The notes beneath the pieces are model-generated. The model made no database searches. It saw only the letters and a list, made by a program, of their open reading frames with translations, and was not told where the DNA came from. This document shows, piece by piece, positions 44,867 to 54,045 of a stretch of 64,000 bases of DNA. The position numbers and the translations under genes were made by a program. This DNA is from Streptomyces fagopyri (lineage in GTDB: Bacteria > Actinomycetota > Actinomycetes > Streptomycetales > Streptomycetaceae). Every line of letters begins with the position of its first letter. Positions within the stretch are counted from its first letter, which is position 1. The DNA is taken from NCBI RefSeq assembly GCF_009498275.1, contig NZ_CP045643.1, forward strand, positions 6,014,001 through 6,078,000, in the 5' to 3' direction.

Positions 44867-45523
44867 ATGTCCGAGACCAACTCCGGCAAGACCCCCGTCG
44901 ACTTCTGGTTCGACCCGCTGTGCCCCTGGGCCTGGATGACCTCGCGCTGGGTCCTGGAAGTGGAGAAGGTCCGCGACATCGAGGTCCGCTGGCACATCAT
45001 GAGCCTCGCGGTGCTGAACGAGGACAAGCTGGACACGCTCCCCGACGAGTACCGGGAGATGCTCGCCACCAAGGCCTGGAAGCCGATCCGGGTGGTCACC
45101 GCCGCCTGGCAGAAGCACGGCGAGGACGTCCTCGGCCCGCTCTACACCGCGCTCGGCACCCGTATCCACAACCAGGGCGAGGGCCCGACCGTCGAAGCCG
45201 TCGCGGGCGCGCTCGCCGATGTCGGCCTGCCGGCCTCCCTGATCGACTACGCCGACCAGGAGGACTTCGAGTTCGACGCCGAGCTGCGCGCCTCCCACAA
45301 GGAGGGCATAGAGAAGGTCGGCCAGGAGGTCGGCACCCCGGTGATCGCGCTCCCCGGCGCCGACGGCGAGCAGATAGCCTTCTTCGGCCCGGTCGTCACC
45401 CCGACCCCGCAGGGCGAGGCCGCGGCCAGGCTGTGGGACGGCACGCTGCTCGTCGCCTCCACGCCCGGCTTCTACGAGATCAAGCGGACGCGCACGGCGG
45501 GCCCGGACTTCAGCAACCTCTGA
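44867..45523 (+). CDS. DsbA-family mycothiol-dependent nitroreductase-like protein
   Basis: 218 residues. The thioredoxin-fold active site is WFDPLCPWAWMTSRW, with one Cys (Cys23 in the CPWA form) where the Mycobacterium homologue Rv2466c has CPWC. The C-terminal GTPVIALPGADGEQIAFFGPVV carries the cis-Pro. It likely works with mycothiol, the actinobacterial thiol, to reduce nitro compounds or disulfides in the cytoplasm. TTTGAGGAG precedes the ATG. The missing second Cys implies a monothiol mechanism. Confidence 0.88.
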   Translation: MSETNSGKTPVDFWFDPLCPWAWMTSRWVLEVEKVRDIEVRWHIMSLAVLNEDKLDTLPDEYREMLATKAWKPIRVVTAAWQKHGEDVLGPLYTALGTRIHNQGEGPTVEAVAGALADVGLPASLIDYADQEDFEFDAELRASHKEGIEKVGQEVGTPVIALPGADGEQIAFFGPVVTPTPQGEAAARLWDGTLLVASTPGFYEIKRTRTAGPDFSNL

Positions 45524-45562
45524 GCCGGTGCCGCTCGGCGGCCTCCGGTCCGGTCCGGTGCG

Positions 45563-45799
45563 TCAGTCCGGCTCGGGCATCTTGCGTGGCGGGTCGAACG
45601 GCTTGACCCGCCACGCGTGCCGGATGTTGCGGCAGTCGTAGTCGGTGCGACCGCAGATCCAGTAGTCGTCGACATAGGCGTGGGGCGTCCGGGCGTGTGT
45701 CAGTTCGCGGATGATGTCCCGTTCCCGGTCGTCCCGGGGCTGTCGGTGCGGCTGGTCCGATCCGCACGTGTAGCAGGGATACGTCATTTCCCTAGGCAT
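45563..45799 (-). CDS. Small Cys-rich protein (putative zinc-binding), unknown
   Basis: 78 residues from MPREMTYPCYTCGSD; an ATG four codons later is equally possible and sits very close to AGGGA. Four cysteines (CYTC and WICGRTDYDC) could hold one zinc ion. Highly charged, with an acidic/basic middle (DDRERDIIRELTHAR). I do not recognise a family. Codon bias supports a gene. Confidence 0.65.
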   Translation of the reverse strand: MPREMTYPCYTCGSDQPHRQPRDDRERDIIRELTHARTPHAYVDDYWICGRTDYDCRNIRHAWRVKPFDPPRKMPEPD

Positions 45800-45954
45800 C
45801 CCGCCACAATGCCCCGCAAGACCCCATACCGTAAGACACCGCACACCACCGCGCGCCACCGCGCGGCGCCGCACACCATCGCGCGGTGTCGCACACCACC
45901 GCGCGGCGCCGTGCATCCCGGCGCCCTGCATCGCGGCGCCGCGCCGCTCGGGGC
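45800..45954. repeat. Repeat-rich gap with CACACCACCGCGCGGCGCCG units
   Basis: Four variants of a roughly 23-26-base unit (CGCACACCACCGCGCG...) run from about 45838 to 45930. They contain GCGCGGCGCC and can fold into hairpins, so they may end transcription of the kinase gene at 45955. No gene is supported. Confidence 0.65.
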
Positions 45955-47376
45955 TCAGTGGCGGGCGCGTTCGCGGGCCGACGCCAGCCTGGACAGGTGG
46001 TCCTCGTACCCCCCGGTGTAGTACGCCGCCCGCCCGGGGTCCGGCCGTACCACCGCCGTCGGTTCCGTCCACGCGGCCCTGTCGAGAGCGATCCCGTGCC
46101 GTTCGGCGGCGGCGAGCACCGCGCCGCGCGCGCCCACCTCGCCCTCGACCACCCGCAGCGGCCGGCCCAGGACGTCGGCGAGCAGCCGCATCCACGCGGG
46201 GCTGCGGGTGCCGCCGCCGCAGACCGCCAGGGAACCCTTCAGACCCGCGGCCTCCAGACAGTGCCGGGCCGCGTAGCCGATGCCCTCACAGACCGCGCGG
46301 ACGAGGTCGCCGCGGGTGGACTCCAGACAGACGCCGGTCAGCTCGGCCCGCAGCCGCGGCTCCACGAACGGCGCGCGCTCGCCGGACGGGGCGAAGTACG
46401 GCAGCACCCGCACCCCGTTCGCGCCGGGCGGGGCCGCGTCCAGCAGCGCGTCCACCTCGTCGTGGCGGACCCCCGTCGTCGACAGCACCCAGTCCAGCGC
46501 CGCCGTGCCGACCATCGCGGGCATGGCGCGCAGCCAGAAACCCGGCCGGTCGGTGGAGATGTACAGGCCGGCCGGTTCGCCGGTCAGGTCGAGGTCCGTC
46601 GTGGCCACCAGCGCGGCCAGACAGGTGCCGACGATCAGCAGGCCGTCGCCGGGCCCGGTGAGGCCCGCGCCGAGCGCGCAGGCGGCCAGGTCGTAGGGGC
46701 CGTTGGCGATCGGGGTGTCCAGGGGCAGTCCGCCGCCGAGCGTCCGGCCCACGGGCAGCGGATCGCCGACCGGCGGGAGCAGCCGGCGCCGGTGGGTCAG
46801 GCCGAGCAGTTCGAGGACGCGGTCGTCGTACGTCCGGGTGCGGGGGTCGAGGAACGGCATCGACGCGTCCGAGACATCGGTCGCCCGCACCCCGGTCAGT
46901 CGTTCGAAGACCATGTCCTTGCAGTACAGGGCGGTGGCGGCGGAGTCGAGGGAACCGGGCTCGTGACGGTCGAGCCAGGCCAGCAGCGGACCGGGGGAGC
47001 CCGGGAACATCGCGCCGCCGGTACGCCGGAAGACCTCCTCGAAGGTGCCGTCCGCCTGCCACCGGCCGAGCAGCTCGTGAGCGCGGCCGTCCATCCAGGA
47101 GGCCGCGGCCCGCATCGGCATGCCCTCGCCGTCGACCAGCCACACCCCGTCGCCCTGTCCGGTCAGCCCCACCAGCTCCACCGGGTCCGGCACGGCGGCG
47201 GTCAGCGCGGTGAGCACGGCGGCCACCGCCGCGTACACCTCCTCCATGTCCTGTTCGACGAGACCCGCGCGGAAGGAGAGGCCCACCGGCCGGGACTCGA
47301 CGGCCAGCGGGCGGCCCCCGGCGTCGAAGGCCGCGGCCTTCACCAGGGACGTGCCCACATCGACACCGACGTACAT
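45955..47376 (-). CDS. FGGY-family carbohydrate kinase
   Basis: 473 residues starting MYVGVDVGTSLVKAAAFD, the ATPase loop of FGGY kinases. GLTGQGDGVWLVDGEG and CGGGTRSPAWMRLLADVLGRP are the typical later motifs. The nearest types are xylulokinase, erythritol and L-xylulose kinases; the substrate cannot be fixed. It follows the 2-hydroxyacid dehydrogenase gene by 29 bp on the same strand, so they form a polyol or pentose catabolic pair. Confidence 0.92.
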   Translation of the reverse strand: MYVGVDVGTSLVKAAAFDAGGRPLAVESRPVGLSFRAGLVEQDMEEVYAAVAAVLTALTAAVPDPVELVGLTGQGDGVWLVDGEGMPMRAAASWMDGRAHELLGRWQADGTFEEVFRRTGGAMFPGSPGPLLAWLDRHEPGSLDSAATALYCKDMVFERLTGVRATDVSDASMPFLDPRTRTYDDRVLELLGLTHRRRLLPPVGDPLPVGRTLGGGLPLDTPIANGPYDLAACALGAGLTGPGDGLLIVGTCLAALVATTDLDLTGEPAGLYISTDRPGFWLRAMPAMVGTAALDWVLSTTGVRHDEVDALLDAAPPGANGVRVLPYFAPSGERAPFVEPRLRAELTGVCLESTRGDLVRAVCEGIGYAARHCLEAAGLKGSLAVCGGGTRSPAWMRLLADVLGRPLRVVEGEVGARGAVLAAAERHGIALDRAAWTEPTAVVRPDPGRAAYYTGGYEDHLSRLASARERARH

Positions 47377-47405
47377 GGCGCCTCCTCAGATCAACGCGTC
47401 GCTCG

Positions 47406-48455
47406 TCACGGGCCTCGGTCGAGGCAGTGCGCCAGTGGCTCCCCGCGGGTCCAGCGGCCCACCTCGGCCGCCGCGATACGGGCCGCCTTCTCGGCCACCG
47501 CGCGGCTCGCCCCGCCGAGGTGCGGGGTCATGACCAGCCGTCCGGAGGCGGCGAGGCCGAAGAGGGGGGAGCCGGGCGGGACCGGCTCCCGCTCGTAGGT
47601 GTCCAGCGCCGCCGCCGACAGCCGGCCGCTGCGCAGCGCCTCGCACAGCGCGCCCTCGTCGACCAGCGGGCCGCGCGCCACGTTGACCAGGACGGCACCG
47701 GGCGGCAGCAGCCCCAGCTCGCGGGCGCCGAGCAGGCCGCGGGTCTCGGTGGTGAGGCGCGCGTGCAGGCTGACCACCCGGGACCGGCGCAGCAGCTCGT
47801 CCAGCGAGCCGACCCGCAGTCCGCGCACCTCGCCGCGCACATACGGGTCGTACACCAGGACCCGCGCGCCGAACGCGCCGAGCACCCGGGCCACCCGGCT
47901 CCCCACCGCCCCGTACCCGACGAGTCCGACCGGCAGGTCCTCCAGTTCGAGCCCCGCCCGCTCGTACGTGTAGTAGGCCGCCCCGTCCCAGCTCTCCTGC
48001 CGGGCCAGCAGATCGTGCGCCCGCGGAATGCGCCGCAGGACCGCGAGCAGCAGCCCGACGGTGAACTCGGCGGTGGCCGCCGCGTTCCGGCCGGGCGCGA
48101 AACACACCCGTACGCCGTGCGCGCGGGCCGCGTCACGGTTCACGTTCACCGGGCCGCCCCGGCACACGACCACCAGCCGCAGCCGGGGCGAGGAGGCGAG
48201 CACCCGCTCCGTCACCGGCCCCATCTGGGTGACCAGGACGTCCGCGTCGGCGAGCCCGTCGATCAGGTCCTCCTCGGCGTCGCTCGCCTCCTCCACCTCG
48301 GCCACCGGACCGAACGGCTCCAACGGCCAGCCGAGCTTCAACTCCCGCACGGAGCAAGGATGTTCACCGAGCGAGGCGCGTACCGCCTCGGCGATCAGGG
48401 ACGGCAGGACGAAGTGGTCACCGGCGGCCAGCACATGGACAGGTGTGGTCCTCAC
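47406..48455 (-). CDS. D-isomer 2-hydroxyacid dehydrogenase family protein
   Basis: 349 residues. The NAD loop is VGLVGYGAVGSRVARVL, followed by acidic Asp in VLVYDPY. The catalytic set is Arg in VVVCRGGPVN, Glu in LDTYEREP and His in MTPHLGGAS. It oxidises or reduces a 2-hydroxy acid (for example a phosphoglycerate-like or sugar acid). The GTG start lies 97 bp from the divergent kinase gene. The operon with an FGGY kinase suggests it acts on a degradation intermediate of the same sugar. Confidence 0.92.
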   Translation of the reverse strand: MRTTPVHVLAAGDHFVLPSLIAEAVRASLGEHPCSVRELKLGWPLEPFGPVAEVEEASDAEEDLIDGLADADVLVTQMGPVTERVLASSPRLRLVVVCRGGPVNVNRDAARAHGVRVCFAPGRNAAATAEFTVGLLLAVLRRIPRAHDLLARQESWDGAAYYTYERAGLELEDLPVGLVGYGAVGSRVARVLGAFGARVLVYDPYVRGEVRGLRVGSLDELLRRSRVVSLHARLTTETRGLLGARELGLLPPGAVLVNVARGPLVDEGALCEALRSGRLSAAALDTYEREPVPPGSPLFGLAASGRLVMTPHLGGASRAVAEKAARIAAAEVGRWTRGEPLAHCLDRGP

Positions 48456-48552
48456 CGCAGCAGGTTCCCAGCCCGCGCGCCGGCCGTACAGGAGGTGGAG
48501 TCGGTACGTTCGGGTGACAGACCGATCGGGTGCGACGGCGCGGGAGGTCCCG

Positions 48553-50016
48553 GTGGAGGGTGACGGAACGGCCTGGCTGGGCATCGACCTGGGCACACAG
48601 GGCGTCCGCGCCCTGCTCGTCACGGGCGACGGCACGGTCCTCGGCGCCGGCGCGGCCCCGCTGGGCGGACGGCGCGCCGGGGTGCGGCACGAACAGGATC
48701 CGGCGCGATGGTGGGACGCCGTGTGCGACGCCTCCCGGGCCGCGCTCACCGGCCGTCCGCCGGCCCGGATCGGCGGCCTCGCGGTGTGCGCCACCTCCGG
48801 CACGGTGCTGCTCACCGACGGTTCGGGCCGCCCGCTGACACCCGGCCTGATGTACGACGACGGTCGCGCGGCGGCGCAGGCCGGGCGGGCCAGGGAGGCG
48901 GGCCTGCGGGTGCAGAACGGCTGGGGGCTGCCGAAGGCGATGTGGCTGGTGGAGGAGTACGGGCCGGCCCGCCTCGCCCACCAGGCCGACGTGATCGTCA
49001 CCCACCTCGTGGGGCATCCGGCGCCCACCGACTCCGGTCACGCGCTGAAGACGGCCTACGACCTGGAACACGACACCTGGCCGTACGCCGCCCTCGCCGG
49101 ACTCGGCCTGACCGGCGACCTGTTGCCCGAGGTCGTCCGCCCCGGCAGCGCCCTGGGCACGGTCCACGCCGAGGCCGCCGAGCGGACCGGCATCCCCGCC
49201 GGCACACCGGTGATCGCCGGGACGACCGACGGCTGCGCCGCCCAGATCGCCTCCGGCGCGCTGCGCGAGGGCTCCTGGAACACGGTGCTCGGAACGACAC
49301 TCGTCCTCAAGGGCGTTGCCGCGCACCCGGTCCGGGACGACTCCGGAGTCGTCTACAACCACCGGGCCCCGGAGGGCGGTTGGCTGCCGGGCGGGGCTTC
49401 GGGTGTCGGCGCCGGTGCCTTGCGGGCGGCTTTCCCGGACGCCGGTCCGGCCGCCCTGGACCGGGCCGCCGCCGCCCACGAACCCGCGTCCGTCCTCGCC
49501 TATCCACTGGTCTCACCCGGCGAACGTTTTCCCTTCCTCGCGCCGGACGCCGTCCCCCTCGTCCTCGGCACTCCCGCCTCCGACGCCGACCTGTGGGCCG
49601 CCCTCCTCCAGGGCGTCGGATTCGTGGAACGCCTCTGCCTGGACTACCTGCACCACCTGGGCGCCCCCGTGGAGGGCCCCCTCACCCTCACCGGCGGCGC
49701 CGCCCGCAGCCCGTACTGGAACCAGCTGCGCGCGGACATCCTCGGCCGCCCGGCCCGCGTCCCCGAACAGACCGAGACCGCCCTGGGCATGGCCGTGCTC
49801 GCCGCGTACGGTACGGGAGGCGCGGCCACGCTCGCGGACGCCGCCGCGCACATGGTCCGGGTCCGTACGGTCCTCACCCCCCGCCCCGCCCGCACGGCGC
49901 GGTTCGCCGAGCCCTACGCACGCCTGGTCGGCGTACTCGAAGAACGCGGCTGGCTGCCCGCTTCGGTCGGAGCGCACGCACGCGCCCGCCTCGACCTGGA
50001 TACTGCGGGGTCATGA
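48553..50016 (+). CDS. FGGY-family carbohydrate kinase (xylulokinase-like), second
   Basis: 487 residues. AWLGIDLGTQGVRALLV opens the protein; the catalytic Asp region reads TPGLMYDDGRAAAQ and the ATP side LTGGAARSPYWNQLRADILGRPA. GGGAGG five bases before the GTG supports this start over an upstream GTG. It is distinct from the kinase at 45955-47376. Its stop overlaps the phosphatase start by 4 bp (ATGA). Two kinases around a dehydrogenase suggest that two related sugars or sugar alcohols are handled here. Confidence 0.92.
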   Translation: MEGDGTAWLGIDLGTQGVRALLVTGDGTVLGAGAAPLGGRRAGVRHEQDPARWWDAVCDASRAALTGRPPARIGGLAVCATSGTVLLTDGSGRPLTPGLMYDDGRAAAQAGRAREAGLRVQNGWGLPKAMWLVEEYGPARLAHQADVIVTHLVGHPAPTDSGHALKTAYDLEHDTWPYAALAGLGLTGDLLPEVVRPGSALGTVHAEAAERTGIPAGTPVIAGTTDGCAAQIASGALREGSWNTVLGTTLVLKGVAAHPVRDDSGVVYNHRAPEGGWLPGGASGVGAGALRAAFPDAGPAALDRAAAAHEPASVLAYPLVSPGERFPFLAPDAVPLVLGTPASDADLWAALLQGVGFVERLCLDYLHHLGAPVEGPLTLTGGAARSPYWNQLRADILGRPARVPEQTETALGMAVLAAYGTGGAATLADAAAHMVRVRTVLTPRPARTARFAEPYARLVGVLEERGWLPASVGAHARARLDLDTAGS

Positions 50017-50669
50017 GGACGACGCACACCACCGACGACGCCACGAGCCCCGGGACTCCGGCGAGCGCGACCCTGCTGCTGGCCCGGCACGGCCAGACCG
50101 TCTGGCACGCCGAGAACCGCTACGCCGGGGTGAGCGACGTGGCCCTCACGGACGAGGGACGCGCGCAGGCGGAGGCCCTCGGCCGCTGGGCCGCCGCCCA
50201 TCCCGTGGACGCCGTGTGGACGTCGACCCTCTCCCGAGCCGTCGCCACCGCCGCCCCCGCGTGCCGGGCCCTCGGCCTCACCGCACACCATGAATCGACC
50301 CTGCGCGAATGCGACTTCGGCGTCGTGGAGGGACGTACCCTCGCCGAGTTCGAGGCCGACAACCCGGCCCGCGCGAAGGCGTACCGGTCCGACCCGGTGT
50401 CCTACCCCTTCCCGGAGGCGGAGGACCCCCGGACCGCCGCGGCCCGCGGCACCGCGGCCCTGCGCCGCATCGCGGCGGCCCACCACGGCGAACGCGTCCT
50501 GGTCGTCGCCCACAACACCCTGCTGCGTCTGGTGCTGTGCTCGCTGCTCGGCATCCCGCTCGGTGGGTACCGCAGGGTCTTCCCCCGGTTGTGCAACGGG
50601 GCGCTCACCGAACTCCGGATGACGGACGGCGCGGCCGCGCTGCTGTCGTTCAACGTGCCGTGCGCCTGA
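50013..50669 (+). CDS. Histidine phosphatase family protein (phosphoglycerate mutase-like)
   Basis: 218 residues. The phosphohistidine motif is LLARHGQTVWHAENRY, with the second His in VVAHNTLLRLVL. Glu in LRECDFGVVEG is the usual acid. It is translationally coupled to the kinase gene (ATGA) and likely removes phosphate from a sugar phosphate or cofactor in the same pathway. The N-terminus of 18 residues before the fold looks disordered. Confidence 0.92.
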   Translation: MRTTHTTDDATSPGTPASATLLLARHGQTVWHAENRYAGVSDVALTDEGRAQAEALGRWAAAHPVDAVWTSTLSRAVATAAPACRALGLTAHHESTLRECDFGVVEGRTLAEFEADNPARAKAYRSDPVSYPFPEAEDPRTAAARGTAALRRIAAAHHGERVLVVAHNTLLRLVLCSLLGIPLGGYRRVFPRLCNGALTELRMTDGAAALLSFNVPCA

Positions 50670-50680
50670 GCCGCGGCGCG

Positions 50681-50719
50681 GGAGAGCCCCCGCGCGGCAG
50701 GTCCGCGCGGGGGCTCTCC
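50681..50719 (+). terminator. Hairpin terminator after the kinase-phosphatase unit
   Basis: Perfect 17-bp stem (50681-50697 and 50703-50719) with a 5-base loop, followed by GTTTCT. It lies between converging transcripts (phosphatase and sodF). Confidence 0.9.
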
Positions 50720-50782
50720 GTTTCTCCGCCTGCCGCGTGAAGGGTGAGAAGACGATCACGAGCAGGACGTCTCGCCGCCGCC

Positions 50783-51424
50783 TCAGGGGGCCGGCAGCAG
50801 CACATTCGTGCGGGACTTCGCGGCGGCGTGACGGCGCGCCACGTCCTGCCAGTCGACGACCTGCCACATCGCCTCGACGAAGTCGACCTTCTGGTTGCGG
50901 TACTGCAGGTAGAAGGCGTGTTCCCAGGCGTCGAAGACCAGGATCGGCACCGAGCCCTGGCCCACGTTGCCCTGGTGGTCGTAGATCTGCTCGACGAGGA
51001 GACGCCCGCTCAGCGGCTCGTAGGCGAGGACACCCCACCCGGACCCCTGCGTGGTCGCGGCGGCCTTGGTCAGCTGGGCCTTGAACCCGGCGAAGGAGCC
51101 GAACGACTCGGTGAGGGCCTCCGCGAGGTCGCCCACGCCGTCCGCGGCGAGCGGCTCACCGCCGCCGTCGCCGGTCATGTTCGTCCAGTAGACGCTGTGC
51201 AGGATGTGGCCGGACAGATGGAAGGCCAAGCTCTTCTCCAGGCCGTTGACCGCCCCCCACGACTCCTTGTCGCGCGCCTCCGCGAGCTGCTCCAGGGTGT
51301 CGTTGGCCCCCTTCACGTACGCCGCGTGGTGCTTGTCGTGGTGCAGCTCGATGATCTCGGGACTGATCACGGGCGCGAGTGCGGAGTAGTCGTACGGCAG
51401 TTCAGGGAGTGTGTAGACGGGCAT
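50783..51424 (-). CDS. sodF: Iron superoxide dismutase
   Basis: 213 residues. Metal ligands are visible: His28 ([13 protein letters not shown]), His near 77 ([12 protein letters not shown]), Asp and His in [13 protein letters not shown]. The sequence matches the Streptomyces Fe(Zn)-SOD, which is repressed by the nickel-sensing Nur protein so that the Ni-SOD is used when nickel is present. A matching Nur box lies just upstream. It destroys superoxide in the cytoplasm. Confidence 0.95.
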   Translation of the reverse strand: MPVYTLPELPYDYSALAPVISPEIIELHHDKHHAAYVKGANDTLEQLAEARDKESWGAVNGLEKSLAFHLSGHILHSVYWTNMTGDGGGEPLAADGVGDLAEALTESFGSFAGFKAQLTKAAATTQGSGWGVLAYEPLSGRLLVEQIYDHQGNVGQGSVPILVFDAWEHAFYLQYRNQKVDFVEAMWQVVDWQDVARRHAAAKSRTNVLLPAP

Positions 51425-51446
51425 GGCGGGGTCCCCTCCAAGCTTA

Positions 51447-51463
51447 TTGCAACCAACTTGCAA
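51447..51463. promoter_or_regulatory. Nur box (nickel-dependent repressor site) of sodF
   Basis: TTGCAA-N5-TTGCAA, the motif reported for Nur at S. coelicolor sodF, is placed 22-40 bp upstream of the sodF ATG. Each half is itself palindromic. The spacing is exact. With nickel bound, Nur should block sodF here. Confidence 0.9.
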
Positions 51464-51478
51464 CTGCACGCTAGCAGC

Positions 51479-51513
51479 AAAAAACCCTCGCGCGGGGTGC
51501 GCGAGGGTTTTTC
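51479..51513 (-). terminator. Intrinsic terminator of the amino-acid permease gene
   Basis: 13-base arms (51481-51493, 51499-51511) around a 5-base loop, followed on the minus strand by a run of six T. This is the clearest classical terminator in the window. It lies about 90 bp after the permease stop and separates that transcript from sodF. Confidence 0.92.
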
Positions 51514-51599
51514 TGGTGGGGTGGGTGTGGCGGGTCTGATGGGTGTCGCGGAGGCGCCGGGTGTGGCGGATGTCGCGAGGCGCCGGGTGTGGCGGGGGC
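51514..51599. repeat. Short GGGTGTGGCGG-type repeats
   Basis: GGGTGTGGCGG(G/A)T and GGGTGTCGCGG repeats run without a gene. They look like expanded GC-rich sequence in the trailer of the permease transcript. Confidence 0.6.
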
Positions 51600-52988
51600 T
51601 CAGTTCCGGGTGCGCAGCCGCTGCCTGGTGTACCCGGCGGCCGCCAGGAGCAGCGTCATCGCACCCGTGGAGTACAGCTGTACCCGGGTGTCGGGCTCGC
51701 GGGCCATCAGCACGAAGATCGTCGCCATGCCGGCCAGTGCGACCCAGGTCAGTACGGGGAACAGCCACATCCGCACGACCAGTTTCTCCGGCGTCTCGCG
51801 CTCCACCGCGCGGCGCAGCCGCAGTTGGGAGACCGCGATGAAGATCCAGACGACCAGGATCACCGCGCCGATCATGTTCAGCAGCCAGGGGAAGACGTCG
51901 TCGGGCCGCCAGTAGCTCAGCAGGACGCAGGCGAAGCCGAAGACGCAGGAGACCAGCACCGCGACGCGCGGGACCCCGGCGGAGACCTTCCCGAGGGCCT
52001 TCGGGCCCTGACCGCGCTCCACCAGCGAGTAGGCGATGCGCGAGGAGCCGTAGATGTTGGCGTTCATCGCCGAGAGCAGCGCCACCAGCACGACCACGTT
52101 CATCAGCGGGCCGGCGCCCGGGATGCCCAGTCGGTCCAGGGCCGCGACGTACGGGCCCTGCTCGACGACCGCCTTCGAGTCCCAGGGCACCAGCGTGACG
52201 ATGACCGCCATCGAGCCGATGTAGAAGAGCGCGATGCGCCACATCGCCGTCCGGACGGCGCGCGCGACGCCCTGGACCGGGTTCTCCGACTCGGCCGCCG
52301 CGATGGTGACCGTCTCCAGGCCGCCGTAGGCGAAGACCGACGCGAGCAGACCGATGACCAGCCCCTCGCCGCCGTGCGGCAGGAAGTCGGCCAGGTTGGC
52401 CGTGCCGGGGGAGTCCGTGCCGGGCAGCACCCCGGCGATGGCCAGCACGCCGAGGACGAGGAACAGGCCGATCGCGCCGACCTTCAGCGCGGCGAACCAG
52501 AACTCGAACTCGCCGAAGTTCTTCACGGCGGCGAGGTTCGCGACACAGAAGACCACCATGAAGAGGGCGACCCAGCCCCACTCGGGCGTACCCGGCAGCC
52601 AGCCGGTGACGATCTTCGCGGCGCCGATGCCCTCCAGGCCTACGGCCGTGCACAGCAGCACCCAGAAGGACCAGCCGGCGGTGAAGCCGGCCCACGGGCC
52701 CATCGCGCGTTCGGCGTGCGCCGAGAAGGAGCCCGAGGACGGATGGGCGGCCGACATCTCGCCGAGCATCCGCATCACCAGCATGACGAGCAGGCCGGAG
52801 ACGGCGTACGCGATCACGATCGACGGTCCGGCGGCGGCGATGCCCGCGCCGGAGCCGACGAACAGGCCCGCGCCGATCACCCCGCCGAGGGCGATCATCG
52901 ACAGGTGGCGCTGCTTGAGGCCGTGGGAGAGGGGGACGTCCGCGGCGGCCGGGGTGCCGGGCGGGGCGTCGAGGGTGGTGCGGGACAT
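51600..52988 (-). CDS. APC-family amino-acid permease
   Basis: 462 residues with 12 hydrophobic segments. The N-terminus after the soluble leader is [20 protein letters not shown], the first helix motif of the amino-acid/polyamine (AAT) family; [12 protein letters not shown] and PWDSKAV are also typical. It imports amino acids with protons, probably basic or aromatic types or GABA. Similar in every segment to the second permease at 57817-59298; the two are paralogues. Confidence 0.93.
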   Translation of the reverse strand: MSRTTLDAPPGTPAAADVPLSHGLKQRHLSMIALGGVIGAGLFVGSGAGIAAAGPSIVIAYAVSGLLVMLVMRMLGEMSAAHPSSGSFSAHAERAMGPWAGFTAGWSFWVLLCTAVGLEGIGAAKIVTGWLPGTPEWGWVALFMVVFCVANLAAVKNFGEFEFWFAALKVGAIGLFLVLGVLAIAGVLPGTDSPGTANLADFLPHGGEGLVIGLLASVFAYGGLETVTIAAAESENPVQGVARAVRTAMWRIALFYIGSMAVIVTLVPWDSKAVVEQGPYVAALDRLGIPGAGPLMNVVVLVALLSAMNANIYGSSRIAYSLVERGQGPKALGKVSAGVPRVAVLVSCVFGFACVLLSYWRPDDVFPWLLNMIGAVILVVWIFIAVSQLRLRRAVERETPEKLVVRMWLFPVLTWVALAGMATIFVLMAREPDTRVQLYSTGAMTLLLAAAGYTRQRLRTRN

Positions 52989-53400
52989 GAGAGCGGGTGG
53001 TCCCTTACGTGCGAGGGGGCAAAACGCCGACAGTCTGGGCGGCGCCTCCGCTCCGGGGCGGCGCCTGCCCACCATCCGGACGCGCACGATGCGGAGTGTG
53101 ACACTCCGGTCACCTGGCCGGCGGGCCGGGGCGCGGGGCGATGCGTGGGGCTGTACGGCCTCCGAGCCGGAAGCGGAACGATTTGGCGGGACCCTACAGC
53201 GGGCGCTCACCTCGACCCCGTAGCAGAAACGATCCCACCTCAGTGACCAGTGTCACGCTCCGGCAGGTGTATGACGCACTTTTGTGAGAGGTGCACCAAG
53301 CCGCTGATCCCCGCTTTGTCGACCGCTGATGATGATCCGCTCCCGGCCCCTGGGATAGCGTCACCGTGTCCCGCAGCCCCTGTCACCCGCCGGAGTCCCC
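52989..53400. promoter_or_regulatory. Divergent promoter region of permease and bioY, with inverted repeats
   Basis: A 412-bp gap without a supported gene. CGGAGTGT-G-ACACTCCG (53092-53108) is a perfect inverted repeat. GTG-ACCAGT-GTCAC (53243-53256) fits the GTG(N6)GNCAC consensus known for the Streptomyces cAMP receptor protein. The right end before bioY contains a GATAGCG sequence that could be a -10. These are candidates from sequence only. Confidence 0.5.
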
Positions 53401-53994
53401 ATGAGCACCGCTGCCGTCACGCCCCGCACAGGCATCCGCCCCGGCGAGGTCCTCGCCGACCTGCTCCCGGCCTCCCGGGTCCGGGACACCGCCCTGGTGC
53501 TCGGCGGCGCCGCGCTCACCGGGATCGCCGCCCAGATCTCCCTCCCCGTGCCGGGCTCCCCGGTACCGGTGACGGGCCAGACCTTCGCCGCCCTCCTCGT
53601 GGGCACGGCGCTCGGCGCGGGCCGCGGTTTCCTCTCGCTCCTGGTGTACGCGCTCGTCGGGATGGCCGGGATGCCCTGGTTCGCGGGCGGTGCCTCCGGC
53701 TTCGGGGCCCCCTCCCTCGGCTACGTCCTCGGCATGGTCCTCGCCTCTGCCGCCGTGGGCGCCCTCGCCCGCCGCGGCGCCGACCGTTCGGTACTGCGCA
53801 CGGCCGGCGCGATGCTGCTGGGCGAGGCGATCATCTACGCGGTCGGCCTCCCGTACCTGGGCGCCTCCACCGGCATGTCCTTCGGCGCGACCATCGCCGC
53901 GGGTCTCACCCCCTTCCTCATCGGCGACGCGCTGAAGGCGGCACTCGCGATGGGCCTGCTGCCCACGGCGTGGAAGTTCCTCGACAAGAAGTGA
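53401..53994 (+). CDS. bioY: Biotin transporter BioY (ECF S component)
   Basis: 197 residues with six membrane segments. The conserved start of the core is ISLPVPGSPVPVTGQTFAALLVG, and the GFLSLLVYALVGMAGMPWFAGG loop matches the biotin-binding BioY signature. It takes up biotin, alone or with a shared energy-coupling module (not in this window). The ATG lies in a well-spaced position; no BirA-type operator was seen. Confidence 0.94.
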   Translation: MSTAAVTPRTGIRPGEVLADLLPASRVRDTALVLGGAALTGIAAQISLPVPGSPVPVTGQTFAALLVGTALGAGRGFLSLLVYALVGMAGMPWFAGGASGFGAPSLGYVLGMVLASAAVGALARRGADRSVLRTAGAMLLGEAIIYAVGLPYLGASTGMSFGATIAAGLTPFLIGDALKAALAMGLLPTAWKFLDKK

Positions 53995-54045
53995 CGTCGG
54001 GGCCCCAACGTCGCGGCCCCGACGTGACGGGCCCGCCGTGACGGG

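Noticed and set aside
53250..54041. Plus-strand frame overlapping bioY
   Set aside because: Different frame from bioY, Arg/Pro-rich with no features; bioY has six membrane segments and the biotin signature.
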